Position numbers and translations under genes: made by a program. The notes under the pieces were generated by a model, which did not search any database, was not told the DNA's origin, and worked only from the letters and a program-made list of their open reading frames with translations. DNA of 5,534 nt from Clostridiaceae bacterium UBA4839. GTDB taxonomy: Bacteria; Bacillota; Clostridia; Clostridiales; Caloramatoraceae. Shown in pieces: positions 1 to 5,534 of this stretch; the first letter of the stretch is position 1; each line of letters opens with the position of its first letter. The DNA lies in the NCBI GenBank assembly GCA_002400085.1, contig DHEX01000062.1, positions 29,182-34,715 on the forward strand. Direction: 5' to 3'.

Positions 1-17
1 AAAATTGACCATTTTTA

Positions 18-1154
18 TTAATTAAAAGCATCTTTAAATTTATCCCTAAATGTTTTCTTTCCTGCTTCAGAAACATCTTCTCCGAATTCTACTGCAAGTC
101 TTTTTAATAGTTCCCTTTGTCTATCATTGAGTTTTTTAGGGATTTCAACATTAAGTTGAGCATAAAGGTCTCCTCTGCCTGAGCTGTTAACCCTTGGTAT
201 CCCTTTAGACCTTATTTTAACTATAGTTCCTGGCTGAGTTCCTTCTTGAATAGTGTATTTTATATTTCCTTCTAATGTTGGCACTTCTATTTCTCCGCCA
301 AGTGCTGCCCTAATAAAGGATATAGGCACTTCACACATTATATCATAACCTTTTCTCTTGAATATCTTATGAGGTTTAACATTTATGGTTATATAAAGAT
401 CACCATTTGGGCCGCCTCTATGACCAGGTTCTCCCTCTCCTCTAAGTGTTATGACATTCCCATTGTCTACGCCCGCAGGAATATTAACTGTAATAATTTT
501 TTTCTTCCTAGCTATTCCTCTTCCATGACATTCTGGACAAGGAGTATCAATTACTCTGCCCTCACCATGGCATCTATCACAAGTTGTTACACTGGCAAAG
601 CTTCCAAAAGCAGTCCTTTTTTCAACCTTAATTTGACCAGTTCCCCTGCATTTATCACAGGTTCTTGGACTTGTTCCAGGTTTTGCTCCAGTACCATGGC
701 AGGTTGCACATTCTTCATTTCTGAAAATATCAATGTCTTTTTTTACTCCAAAAGCTGCTTCTTCAAAAGCTAAATTTATTGTATACTCTAAATCAGCACC
801 CCTTTGTGGCCCTGTGCCTTGTTTTCGTGAAGATCCTCCACCACCAAACATATCACCAAATATATCACCAAATATGTCACCAAATCCGCCAAAGTTAGAA
901 AAATCAAATCCAGAAGGATCAAATCCTTGACCATTAAAATCTGCTGTGCCAAATTGATCATACTGGGCTCTTTTTTTAGGGTCTGAAAGCACTTGATAAG
1001 CTTCATTTACTTCTTTAAATTTTTCTTCAGCATTTTTATCACCGGGATTTTTATCTGGATGATACTTAATAGCAAGCTTTCTAAATGCTTTCTTTATATC
1101 TTCATCACTTGCATTTTTATCTACTCCAAGAATTTCATAATAATCTTTTGCCAC
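18..1154 (-). CDS. dnaJ: DnaJ (Hsp40) co-chaperone, GTG start
   Basis: Cytoplasmic J-protein that binds unfolded clients, passes them to DnaK and stimulates DnaK ATP hydrolysis. With the GTG start at 1154 the protein is 378 residues, normal for a type I DnaJ, and begins [10 protein letters not shown]. Visible domains in order: J domain (about 1-70) with the catalytic HPD at 32-34; Gly/Phe-rich linker (about 71-112) holding three successive GD-I/M-F units; zinc-binding domain with four CxxCxGxG motifs (cysteines near 149/152, 166/169, 192/195 and 206/209); then the C-terminal beta-sandwich substrate-binding and dimerisation region. The reading frame extends upstream to a GTG at 1166, but that codon lies inside the Shine-Dalgarno sequence, so the start is placed at 1154. 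It is the last operon gene visible, 74 bases after dnaK with a hairpin in the gap. All key residues are present. The stop is TAA. Confidence 0.97.
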   Translation of the reverse strand: MAKDYYEILGVDKNASDEDIKKAFRKLAIKYHPDKNPGDKNAEEKFKEVNEAYQVLSDPKKRAQYDQFGTADFNGQGFDPSGFDFSNFGGFGDIFGDIFGDMFGGGGSSRKQGTGPQRGADLEYTINLAFEEAAFGVKKDIDIFRNEECATCHGTGAKPGTSPRTCDKCRGTGQIKVEKRTAFGSFASVTTCDRCHGEGRVIDTPCPECHGRGIARKKKIITVNIPAGVDNGNVITLRGEGEPGHRGGPNGDLYITINVKPHKIFKRKGYDIMCEVPISFIRAALGGEIEVPTLEGNIKYTIQEGTQPGTIVKIRSKGIPRVNSSGRGDLYAQLNVEIPKKLNDRQRELLKRLAVEFGEDVSEAGKKTFRDKFKDAFN

Positions 1155-1158
1155 ATAT

Positions 1159-1169
1159 ATCACCACCTT
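1159..1169 (-). promoter_or_regulatory. dnaJ ribosome binding site that fixes a GTG start
   Basis: On the minus strand the sequence AAGGTGGTGAT matches the extended anti-Shine-Dalgarno complement at all but one position. Its GGTGG core sits 8 bases before the GTG at 1154, the ideal distance. The more upstream in-frame GTG codons (1166 and 1163) fall within this site and so cannot be served by it. The resulting N-terminus, M-A-K-D-Y-Y, matches the usual DnaJ beginning. Confidence 0.85.
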
Positions 1170-1178
1170 TACACAAAC

Positions 1179-1218
1179 GAGGGATAAACTCTTTTTGACA
1201 AAGAAAGAGCAATCCCTC
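1179..1218 (-). promoter_or_regulatory. Strong RNA hairpin in the dnaK-dnaJ gap
   Basis: An interrupted inverted repeat lies between the dnaK stop and the dnaJ ribosome binding site. The outer stem is 7 perfect pairs (GAGGGAT at 1179-1185 against ATCCCTC at 1212-1218). After a small internal loop comes an inner stem of 6 perfect pairs (CTCTTT 1189-1194 with AAAGAG 1204-1209), extendable by one G-U pair in minus-strand RNA. The apical loop is about 9 bases. No U-tract follows on the minus strand; the next bases lead straight into the dnaJ ribosome binding site. It is therefore not an intrinsic terminator of the usual type. An mRNA-stabilising, processing or attenuating role that sets DnaK above DnaJ is an inference. 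Confidence 0.6.
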
Positions 1219-1228
1219 TATCATCTAA

Positions 1229-3094
1229 CTATTTGTTATCTTTATCATCCTTAACATCATAGTCTGCATGGATATTTCCATCATTATTATTTGAGTTAGC
1301 ATTATCGTTTGGGTTAGCATTCTGATTAGGACCTTGCCCTTGAGGATTACCTTGAGGATTAGCCTGCTGATATATTTTAGATGATACCTCATAAAACTTC
1401 TGAGTCAAATCATCAGTAGCTGACTTAATTGCATCAATATCTGTTCCCTTTATTGTTTCCTTTACCTTATTGAGCTTTTCATCAATTTGTGACTTATCTT
1501 CAGCACTTATTTTGCCATCAAGATCTTTCATAGTCTTTTCTGTTTGATAAATTACTGAATCAGCATTGTTTCTTACTTCAATTTCCTCTTGCCTCTTTTT
1601 ATCATCTTCTGAATATTTTTCTGCTTCTTTAACAGCTTTATCTATTTCCTCATCTGTTAAATTAGTAGATGCAGTAATTGTAATATTAGCTTCTTTTCCT
1701 GTCCCAGTATCCTTTGCTGATACATGAACAATACCATTAGCATCTATGTCAAAAGTTACCTCTATTTGAGGAACTCCTCTTGGTGCAGGTGCTATTCCTG
1801 AAAGTGTAAATCTTCCAAGTGTCTTGTTGTCCTTTGCCATTGGTCTTTCACCTTGAAGCACATGAATTTCAACAGATGTTTGACCATCAGCTGCAGTTGA
1901 GAATGTCTGAGTCTTCTTTGTTGGAATAGTAGTATTTCTATCTATTAGCTTTGTAGATACTCCACCTAATGTTTCAATTCCAAGTGAAAGTGGTGTTACA
2001 TCAAGAAGTAATACGTCCTTAACTTCTCCTGTTAATACCCCTGCTTGAATTGCAGCACCTACTGCAACACATTCATCAGGGTTTACACCTTTTGATGGTT
2101 CCTGTCCAGTAAACTTCTTTACTGCTTCTTGAACTGCTGGTATCCTTGTTGAACCACCAACTAATATAACTTTATTAATTTGATTTAAATCAAGCCCGGA
2201 ATCCCTTAAAGCATTTTTCATAGGGTCTATTGTTTTTTGAACAAGATCTGATGTTAATTCATCAAACTTAGCTCTTGTAAGGGTTAAATTTAAATGTTTA
2301 GGGCCTGATGCATCAGCAGTTATAAATGGAAGATTTATTTCAGTTGATAGAGATGCTGAAAGCTCTATCTTTGCCTTTTCAGCTGCTTCCTTTAGCCTTT
2401 GCATGGCCATCTTATCACTTCTTAAATCTATTCCATTTTCCTTCTTAAATTCATCTACTAAGTAGTCCATTACTCTATTATCAAAATCGTCTCCACCTAA
2501 TTTAGTATTCCCATTAGTTGCCTTAACCTCAAAAACTCCATCTCCAATTTCAAGTATAGATACATCAAAAGTACCTCCACCAAGGTCATATACAAGGATC
2601 TTTTGATTTTTATCTACCTTGTCAAGTCCATAAGCTAATGAAGCTGCAGTTGGTTCATTTATGATTCTTTTTACATCAAGTCCAGCAATTTTTCCAGCAT
2701 CCTTTGTTGCTTGTCTTTGACTATCATTAAAATATGCAGGTACTGTTATAACTGCCTCTGTAACTTTTTCACCAAGATAAGCTTCTGCATCTGCCTTTAA
2801 TTTCATAAGTACCATTGCAGAAATTTCTTGAGGTGTATAATCCTTACCATCAATATTTTTCTTATAATCTGATCCCATATGCCTTTTTATTGACATAATA
2901 GTTCTATCAGGATTTGTTACAGCCTGCCTTTTGGCAACCTGCCCTACTATTCTTTCTCCATTAGGTTTAAATGCAACTACAGATGGAGTAGTTCTTGAGC
3001 CTTCTGAATTTGCAATAACAACTGGTTCTCCGCCTTCCATTACAGCAACGCATGAATTTGTTGTACCAAGGTCAATTCCAATAACCTTTCCCAT
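1229..3094 (-). CDS. dnaK: DnaK (Hsp70) molecular chaperone
   Basis: Cytoplasmic ATP-dependent chaperone that binds exposed hydrophobic peptides and cycles with DnaJ and GrpE. At 621 residues it has the usual Firmicute length. Visible parts: nucleotide-binding domain (about 1-355) with the phosphate-1 motif [10 protein letters not shown] at 5-14 followed by Cys15, the phosphate-2 motif DLGGGTFD at 170-177 and the adenosine motif VGGSTRIP at 312-319; interdomain linker [13 protein letters not shown] at 360-372; beta-sandwich substrate domain to about residue 475; helical lid to about 575; then a disordered Asn/Gln/Gly-rich tail. The roughly 24-residue insertion of Gram-negative DnaK after residue 75 is absent, as in Gram-positive bacteria. 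The start is fixed by a strong AAGGAGGA site at 3101-3108. The gene begins 58 bases after grpE. The tail has an NPQG duplication and ends [12 protein letters not shown], a divergent version of the usual acidic terminus. Stop is TAG. Confidence 0.98.
   Translation of the reverse strand: MGKVIGIDLGTTNSCVAVMEGGEPVVIANSEGSRTTPSVVAFKPNGERIVGQVAKRQAVTNPDRTIMSIKRHMGSDYKKNIDGKDYTPQEISAMVLMKLKADAEAYLGEKVTEAVITVPAYFNDSQRQATKDAGKIAGLDVKRIINEPTAASLAYGLDKVDKNQKILVYDLGGGTFDVSILEIGDGVFEVKATNGNTKLGGDDFDNRVMDYLVDEFKKENGIDLRSDKMAMQRLKEAAEKAKIELSASLSTEINLPFITADASGPKHLNLTLTRAKFDELTSDLVQKTIDPMKNALRDSGLDLNQINKVILVGGSTRIPAVQEAVKKFTGQEPSKGVNPDECVAVGAAIQAGVLTGEVKDVLLLDVTPLSLGIETLGGVSTKLIDRNTTIPTKKTQTFSTAADGQTSVEIHVLQGERPMAKDNKTLGRFTLSGIAPAPRGVPQIEVTFDIDANGIVHVSAKDTGTGKEANITITASTNLTDEEIDKAVKEAEKYSEDDKKRQEEIEVRNNADSVIYQTEKTMKDLDGKISAEDKSQIDEKLNKVKETIKGTDIDAIKSATDDLTQKFYEVSSKIYQQANPQGNPQGQGPNQNANPNDNANSNNNDGNIHADYDVKDDKDNK
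1337..1360 (-). repeat. 12-bp tandem repeat in the dnaK tail (NPQG x2)
   Basis: Two identical 12-bp units encode NPQGNPQG at DnaK residues 579-586, at the start of the disordered tail after the lid helices. The remaining tail is Asn-rich with further loosely repeated NAN/NPN codons. Tail length and composition vary freely in Hsp70 proteins, so this is likely replication slippage in an unconstrained segment (inference). Confidence 0.75.
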
Positions 3095-3128
3095 AATATT
3101 TCCTCCTTAAAATTTATTATATATTATT

Positions 3129-3164
3129 AAATAGCTAATTTGCTACAAATAGCTAATTTGCTAC
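3129..3164. repeat. 18-bp perfect tandem duplication across the grpE stop codon
   Basis: AAATAGCTAATTTGCTAC occurs twice back to back (3129-3146 and 3147-3164) with no mismatch. The right-hand copy contains the last codons of grpE (Val-Ala-Asn) and its TAG stop. The left-hand copy lies just past the stop and repeats the same in-frame codons and a second TAG. Each copy also carries a short TAGC/GCTA inverted repeat. The second copy lies 35 bases upstream of the dnaK start and does not reach the dnaK ribosome binding site. Confidence 0.9.
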
Positions 3165-3842
3165 TTTTACCATACTATATCTTAAGATTCTATCCTTATA
3201 CTTATAACCTTTTTGTAAAACTTCAATCACTTCGTTTTCACCATAATTAGAATCTTCTATGTGCATTACTGCATTGTGAACATTCGGATCGAATTTTTCA
3301 TTTAATGCACTTATTTCTTCTACCCCGCAGCTGCTAAAACAATCTTTAGTTTGTTTTAATACCATCTTTATCCCCTCATAAAAACTATCATTTGTTTCAT
3401 CTGAAGGGCCACATTCAACTGCTCTTTCAAAGTTATCAACAATTGGGAGTATTTTTTTAATTGCATCACCGAAGCCATCATCATAGGTAGTTTCTTTTTC
3501 TTTATTTGTTCTTTTTTTATAATTATCAAACTCAGCTCTTGAAGATCTTAATAGTTTAATATAATCATTTAACTCTTTATCTTTATCTTCTATTATTTTT
3601 TTTAATTTATTTAACTCTTTATCCTTATCCTCTATTGTCTTCTTTGATTCATTTAATTCTTTATCCTTATCTTCTATTGTCTTTTTTGATTCATTTAATT
3701 CTTTGTTCTTATCCTCTATTGTCTTCTTTGATTCGCTTGTCTTTTCCCTTTTTTCCTTAATACATTTTCCGTTCTTCTTTGATGTTTCTTCATTTTGTGT
3801 ATTTTTATTAATATTTGTTTCTATATTATCTTTATCTGACAT
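3153..3842 (-). CDS. grpE: GrpE nucleotide-exchange factor with expanded coiled coil
   Basis: Cytoplasmic dimeric exchange factor that opens the DnaK nucleotide-binding domain to release ADP, and in studied bacteria also acts as a thermosensor through its long paired helices. At 229 residues it is longer than the usual 180-210. The N-terminus (about 1-36) is charged and probably disordered. Residues 37-92 are four near-identical 14-residue units (ESKKTIEDKDKELN type) that continue the long helix. The family signature RAEFDNYKKR follows at 102-111, then ILPIVDNFERA at 131-141. The C-terminal beta domain carries FDPNVHNAV (184-192) and ends QKGYKYKDRILRYSMVKVAN. Four cysteines (27, 143, 168, 172) are more than usual for GrpE. 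The ribosome binding site (GAGGGTGAT) overlaps the hrcA stop codon 10 bases upstream, which suggests translational coupling. An 18-bp duplication spans the TAG stop. Confidence 0.97.
   Translation of the reverse strand: MSDKDNIETNINKNTQNEETSKKNGKCIKEKREKTSESKKTIEDKNKELNESKKTIEDKDKELNESKKTIEDKDKELNKLKKIIEDKDKELNDYIKLLRSSRAEFDNYKKRTNKEKETTYDDGFGDAIKKILPIVDNFERAVECGPSDETNDSFYEGIKMVLKQTKDCFSSCGVEEISALNEKFDPNVHNAVMHIEDSNYGENEVIEVLQKGYKYKDRILRYSMVKVAN
3567..3734 (-). repeat. 42-bp tandem repeat, 4 units, in frame inside grpE
   Basis: Four consecutive 42-bp units (3693-3734, 3651-3692, 3609-3650, 3567-3608) encode 14 residues each. Units 1-3 differ from one another at only 3-4 of 42 bases and encode ESKKTIEDK-N/D-KELN; unit 4 differs from unit 3 at 7 bases and encodes KLKKIIEDKDKELN. 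Fourteen residues equal two heptads, so each added unit keeps the coiled-coil register. The high DNA identity points to recent slippage or unequal recombination rather than old convergence (inference). Confidence 0.93.
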
Positions 3843-3852
3843 TTAATCACCC

Positions 3853-4905
3853 TCACTTATCATTATTTTTATTCTCCTCAATATTGTTATTTAACATATT
3901 GTTTAGTGTATAGGCAATAAATTTTAATATACCTGTTACTTTTGAATAATTCATTCTTGTAGGTCCAATTATTCCAATCTTACCTGCATCCTTTCCTCCA
4001 ACCTTATATGAAGCCTTAATAACACTGCAGTCCTTTACTTGCTCTATGCCATTTTCTTCCCCGATAGATACTGAAAAACTTTTTTTACCATCAGAAAAAA
4101 GTTCAAAAATAACATCCTTATTTTCTATGATGGATAAAAAATTTTTTGCTTTGGACATATCACTACTATACTCAGGATATTCAAATATATTTGTAGCTCC
4201 TTCAAGATAAACTTCACATTCATTAGAATTTAAGCTTTCATAAATTGCAGGAATTATTGCTTTAAATATTTCTTTATAGTCAACCATTTCATTTTGTATT
4301 GAAAAAATAAGCTGAGGTGTGATTTCTTCAATAGTCCTGCCAGGAAGTTTAGTGTTGAGCATATTATTTATTTTATTTAATGCATCTGATTCTATACCTT
4401 CAGGTACCCTTACTACAACATTTTTTATTAAACATGTATCTGTTATAATTACAGCAACAACATTCGTTGAATCTACCTTAATTAGCTGTATAGATTTCAA
4501 TGTACTTTTTTTAACTGATGGAGAAAGCATTGCTGAGGTATATTTTGTAATTTCAGAAAGAAGTTTTGTGGTCCTTCTGATAATTTCATCCATTTCATTT
4601 ATGGTAGCAAGATGTAATAGATTTTTTATACGAGCAGTTTCTTCATAACTTGGATATTCAATTTCCATTAATTGATCTACATAAAGCCTATAACCCTTAT
4701 CTGAAGGAATTCTGCCTGCAGAGGTGTGAGGCTGCTCAAGTAATCCCATATCTTCAAGATCTGACATCTCATTTCTTATAGTTGCAGAGCTTATTCCTAT
4801 CTTATATTTTTTTGAAATGGTCCTTGATCCCACAGGTTCTCCAGTTATAATGTAATCATCTACAATTGCTTTCAGTATTGTTTTTTTTCTATCACCTAGC
4901 TCCAT
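3853..4905 (-). CDS. hrcA: HrcA heat-inducible transcription repressor
   Basis: DNA-binding repressor of class I heat-shock genes that binds CIRCE; in studied species its folding depends on GroEL, which links repression to chaperone load. The product has 350 residues, normal for the family. The N-terminal winged helix-turn-helix (about 1-75) includes VGSRTISKKY (25-34), SSATIRNEMSDLE (39-51) and the family signature HTSAGRIPSDKGYR (60-73). The central dimerisation and GAF-like regions follow, and the conserved GPTRMNYSKV lies near 314-323. The start is supported by AGAGGTGAG at 4911-4919. It is the first gene of the operon, so with CIRCE directly upstream HrcA should repress its own synthesis along with grpE, dnaK and dnaJ. 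The last residues are Asn/Lys-rich and the TGA stop is 10 bases before grpE. No defects were seen. Confidence 0.97.
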   Translation of the reverse strand: MELGDRKKTILKAIVDDYIITGEPVGSRTISKKYKIGISSATIRNEMSDLEDMGLLEQPHTSAGRIPSDKGYRLYVDQLMEIEYPSYEETARIKNLLHLATINEMDEIIRRTTKLLSEITKYTSAMLSPSVKKSTLKSIQLIKVDSTNVVAVIITDTCLIKNVVVRVPEGIESDALNKINNMLNTKLPGRTIEEITPQLIFSIQNEMVDYKEIFKAIIPAIYESLNSNECEVYLEGATNIFEYPEYSSDMSKAKNFLSIIENKDVIFELFSDGKKSFSVSIGEENGIEQVKDCSVIKASYKVGGKDAGKIGIIGPTRMNYSKVTGILKFIAYTLNNMLNNNIEENKNNDK

Positions 4906-4930
4906 TTGATCTCACCTCTCTTTCTCCTTG

Positions 4931-4957
4931 TTAGCACTCTCTATTATTGAGTGCTAA
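4931..4957 (-). promoter_or_regulatory. CIRCE operator (HrcA binding site)
   Basis: A perfect TTAGCACTC-N9-GAGTGCTAA inverted repeat matches the CIRCE consensus at all 18 arm positions. It sits between the promoter and hrcA, with its upstream edge about 14 bases past the -10 box, so it should overlap the start of the transcript. HrcA bound here would block initiation. In RNA it can also form a 9-bp hairpin at the 5' end of the operon message. Confidence 0.98.
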
Positions 4958-4970
4958 TTATTACGCTTAT

Positions 4971-4999
4971 AAAATAGCACTATTAAGTTATTTTGTCAA
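4971..4999 (-). promoter_or_regulatory. Sigma-A-type promoter of the hrcA operon
   Basis: On the minus strand a perfect -35 TTGACA (4994-4999) is followed after exactly 17 bases by TATTTT (4971-4976) as the -10 box, within the AT-rich run TATTTTATAAG. The expected transcription start is near 4964, just before CIRCE. This is the standard vegetative promoter arrangement of CIRCE-regulated operons. The -10 box departs from TATAAT at two positions. Confidence 0.85.
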
Positions 5000-5007
5000 T
5001 ATCTTAA

Positions 5008-5016
5008 AATTATTTT
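5008..5016. repeat. Left 9-bp direct repeat (putative target-site duplication)
   Basis: AATTATTTT directly abuts the CTG end of the palindromic element at 5017 and is identical to 5137-5145 on the other side. It lies 8 bases upstream of the -35 box of the hrcA promoter. Confidence 0.6.
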
Positions 5017-5136
5017 CTGTAATTCATAACTTAAAATCATTAATGAATAAATTACAGCGGAGATAAGAAAAATATATGGAATGGAATATATTTTTCTTAT
5101 CGCAGCGGTGTATTAAATCTAAATTACAAATTGCAG
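5017..5136. mobile_element. MITE-like palindromic element, 120 bp, non-coding
   Basis: The element starts CTGTAATT and ends AATTGCAG. Its outer 21 bases are inverted copies matching at 15 positions (5017-5037 against 5116-5136), and four of the six mismatches become G-U pairs in minus-strand RNA. In the middle is a perfect 16-bp inverted repeat (5062-5077 and 5086-5101, arm beginning GATAAG) around an 8-base loop. CAGCGG occurs as a direct repeat on both sides of this core (5055-5060, 5103-5108). CTGTAATT recurs inverted at 5050-5057. A 9-bp direct repeat, AATTATTTT, flanks the whole. There is no coding capacity. This looks like a non-autonomous miniature inverted-repeat element or a dispersed palindromic repeat; the parent transposase family cannot be named from this window. 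Confidence 0.6.
5062..5101. repeat. Perfect 16-bp inverted repeat (hairpin core of the element)
   Basis: GATAAGAAAAATATAT at 5062-5077 is exactly complementary to 5086-5101 around the loop GGAATGGA. It is the only strong hairpin between hemW and hrcA. The stem is AT-rich and no U-run follows it on either strand, so it is a poor fit to an intrinsic terminator, though it might still reduce read-through from hemW. Confidence 0.85.
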
Positions 5137-5145
5137 AATTATTTT
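5137..5145. repeat. Right 9-bp direct repeat (putative target-site duplication)
   Basis: AATTATTTT immediately follows the terminal CAG of the element and matches 5008-5016. Read on the minus strand it contains the last codon (AAA) and the TAA stop of hemW, so a duplication of this target would leave the hemW frame intact. Confidence 0.6.
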
Positions 5146-5534
5146 ATAAAGTATTCAAATACTTTATTTGAAACATCAACGCCGTAATTAGAAAGCTTTA
5201 TATAATTATTATCTTCAATTAAAAGTCCTAATTTTTTTAATTCGCATAATTCACTGCCATATGCATCATATATATCCTTTTTAAATCTATCCTTAAACCT
5301 TTTCTTTAAAATCCCATCAGTCATTCTAAGGCCCATAAACATAAATTCTTCCAGCTCATCCTTTACTGTTACTTTAACCTTGTTTTGTATTGCATTTCCC
5401 TTTTGGGTAGCGTCAATATATTTAGGTACATTAGGATAATTATTATACCTATACCCTTTACTATAAGAATGGGCTCCTGCCCCAATTCCTATATATTCTT
5501 CATCCATCCAATAAGTGATATTATGCTTACATTC
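5139..5534 (-). CDS. hemW: HemW, C-terminal part (5' end outside the window)
   Basis: This is the last 131 codons of a HemW-type radical SAM protein, formerly often annotated as oxygen-independent coproporphyrinogen III oxidase-like. Characterised HemW binds heme and a 4Fe-4S cluster and delivers heme to target proteins. The open frame continues to the window edge, beginning ECKHNITYWMDEEYIGIGAGAHSY in two parts: the family HNxxYW motif (HNITYW) and the GIGAGAHSY segment. The Met codon at 5507 is internal, not a start. The winged-helix-like C-terminal domain follows (LRMTDGILKKRF, then LKKLGLL and LSNYGVDVSNKVFEYFIK). The radical SAM CxxxCxxC cluster site is out of view, so HemW rather than HemN rests on this tail and on the hemW-hrcA order typical of Firmicutes. 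The TAA stop is 233 bases before hrcA. Confidence 0.9.
   Translation of the reverse strand, partial: ECKHNITYWMDEEYIGIGAGAHSYSKGYRYNNYPNVPKYIDATQKGNAIQNKVKVTVKDELEEFMFMGLRMTDGILKKRFKDRFKKDIYDAYGSELCELKKLGLLIEDNNYIKLSNYGVDVSNKVFEYFIK

Noticed and set aside
1..17. A possible next gene start (ATG at 12-10, minus strand) just after dnaJ
   Set aside because: There is no Shine-Dalgarno sequence before the ATG and only four codons are visible; a downstream gene cannot be judged. The short AAAAT/ATTTT inverted repeat here is too weak to call a terminator.
846..881. 12-bp tandem repeat in dnaJ (three GD-I/M-F units)
   Set aside because: Repeated D-I/V-F motifs in the Gly/Phe linker are a normal conserved feature of DnaJ, so this is not an unusual expansion.
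369..930. Plus-strand open frames of 134 and 65 codons opposite dnaJ
   Set aside because: They lie antisense to the conserved dnaJ reading frame, show no recognisable protein features and have biased composition expected of shadow frames (Ser/Phe- or Pro/Asn-rich).
788..1187. A 72-codon minus frame and a 64-codon plus frame near the start of dnaJ
   Set aside because: Both overlap the J-domain and Gly/Phe coding region out of frame or antisense; their repetitive hydrophobic sequence derives from the dnaJ codons.
4319..4648. Plus-strand open frame of 109 codons opposite hrcA
   Set aside because: It is antisense to conserved HrcA sequence, with no ribosome binding site or family resemblance seen.
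5062..5101. Intrinsic terminator for hemW
   Set aside because: The stem is long but AT-rich, has no GC-rich base and no U-run after it on the minus strand; it fits better as the core of the palindromic element.
1..5534. CRISPR array, tRNA, rRNA, riboswitch or defence system
   Set aside because: No spaced repeats, tRNA-like cloverleaf, rRNA sequence or anti-phage genes were seen; the gene content is a standard chaperone operon plus hemW.

Overview
The window is AT-rich and every gene lies on the minus strand. From right to left, in the direction of transcription, it holds the 3' end of hemW, then a complete class I heat-shock operon hrcA-grpE-dnaK-dnaJ. This gene order, a CIRCE operator in front of hrcA, a DnaK without the Gram-negative lobe insertion, strong AGGAGG-type ribosome binding sites and low GC all point to a low-GC Firmicute. 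A Clostridium-type anaerobe is most likely (inference; no species is claimed).

Layout: 5139-5534 is the C-terminal 131 codons of hemW, which runs off the right edge. Positions 4906-5138 are the only sizeable intergenic region. It contains a 120-bp palindromic insertion-like element with a 9-bp direct repeat at its edges, a sigma-A-type promoter (TTGACA, 17-base spacer, TATTTT) and a perfect CIRCE operator. HrcA (4905-3853) is the repressor that binds CIRCE. GrpE (3842-3153) is the nucleotide-exchange factor, DnaK (3094-1229) the Hsp70 ATPase and DnaJ (1154-18) the J-protein co-chaperone. The four genes form one transcription unit from the CIRCE-controlled promoter. No convincing internal promoter, tRNA, rRNA or CRISPR array was seen, and the end of the operon lies beyond the left edge.

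How they work together: DnaJ delivers unfolded clients and triggers ATP hydrolysis by DnaK, GrpE resets DnaK by releasing ADP, and HrcA shuts the operon off when not titrated by heat damage (known family biology).

The core genes are conventional. The points of interest are the small palindromic element wedged exactly between the hemW stop codon and the hrcA promoter, a 14-residue (42-bp) tandem expansion in the GrpE coiled coil, an 18-bp exact tandem duplication across the grpE stop codon, and a strong non-terminator hairpin between dnaK and dnaJ.
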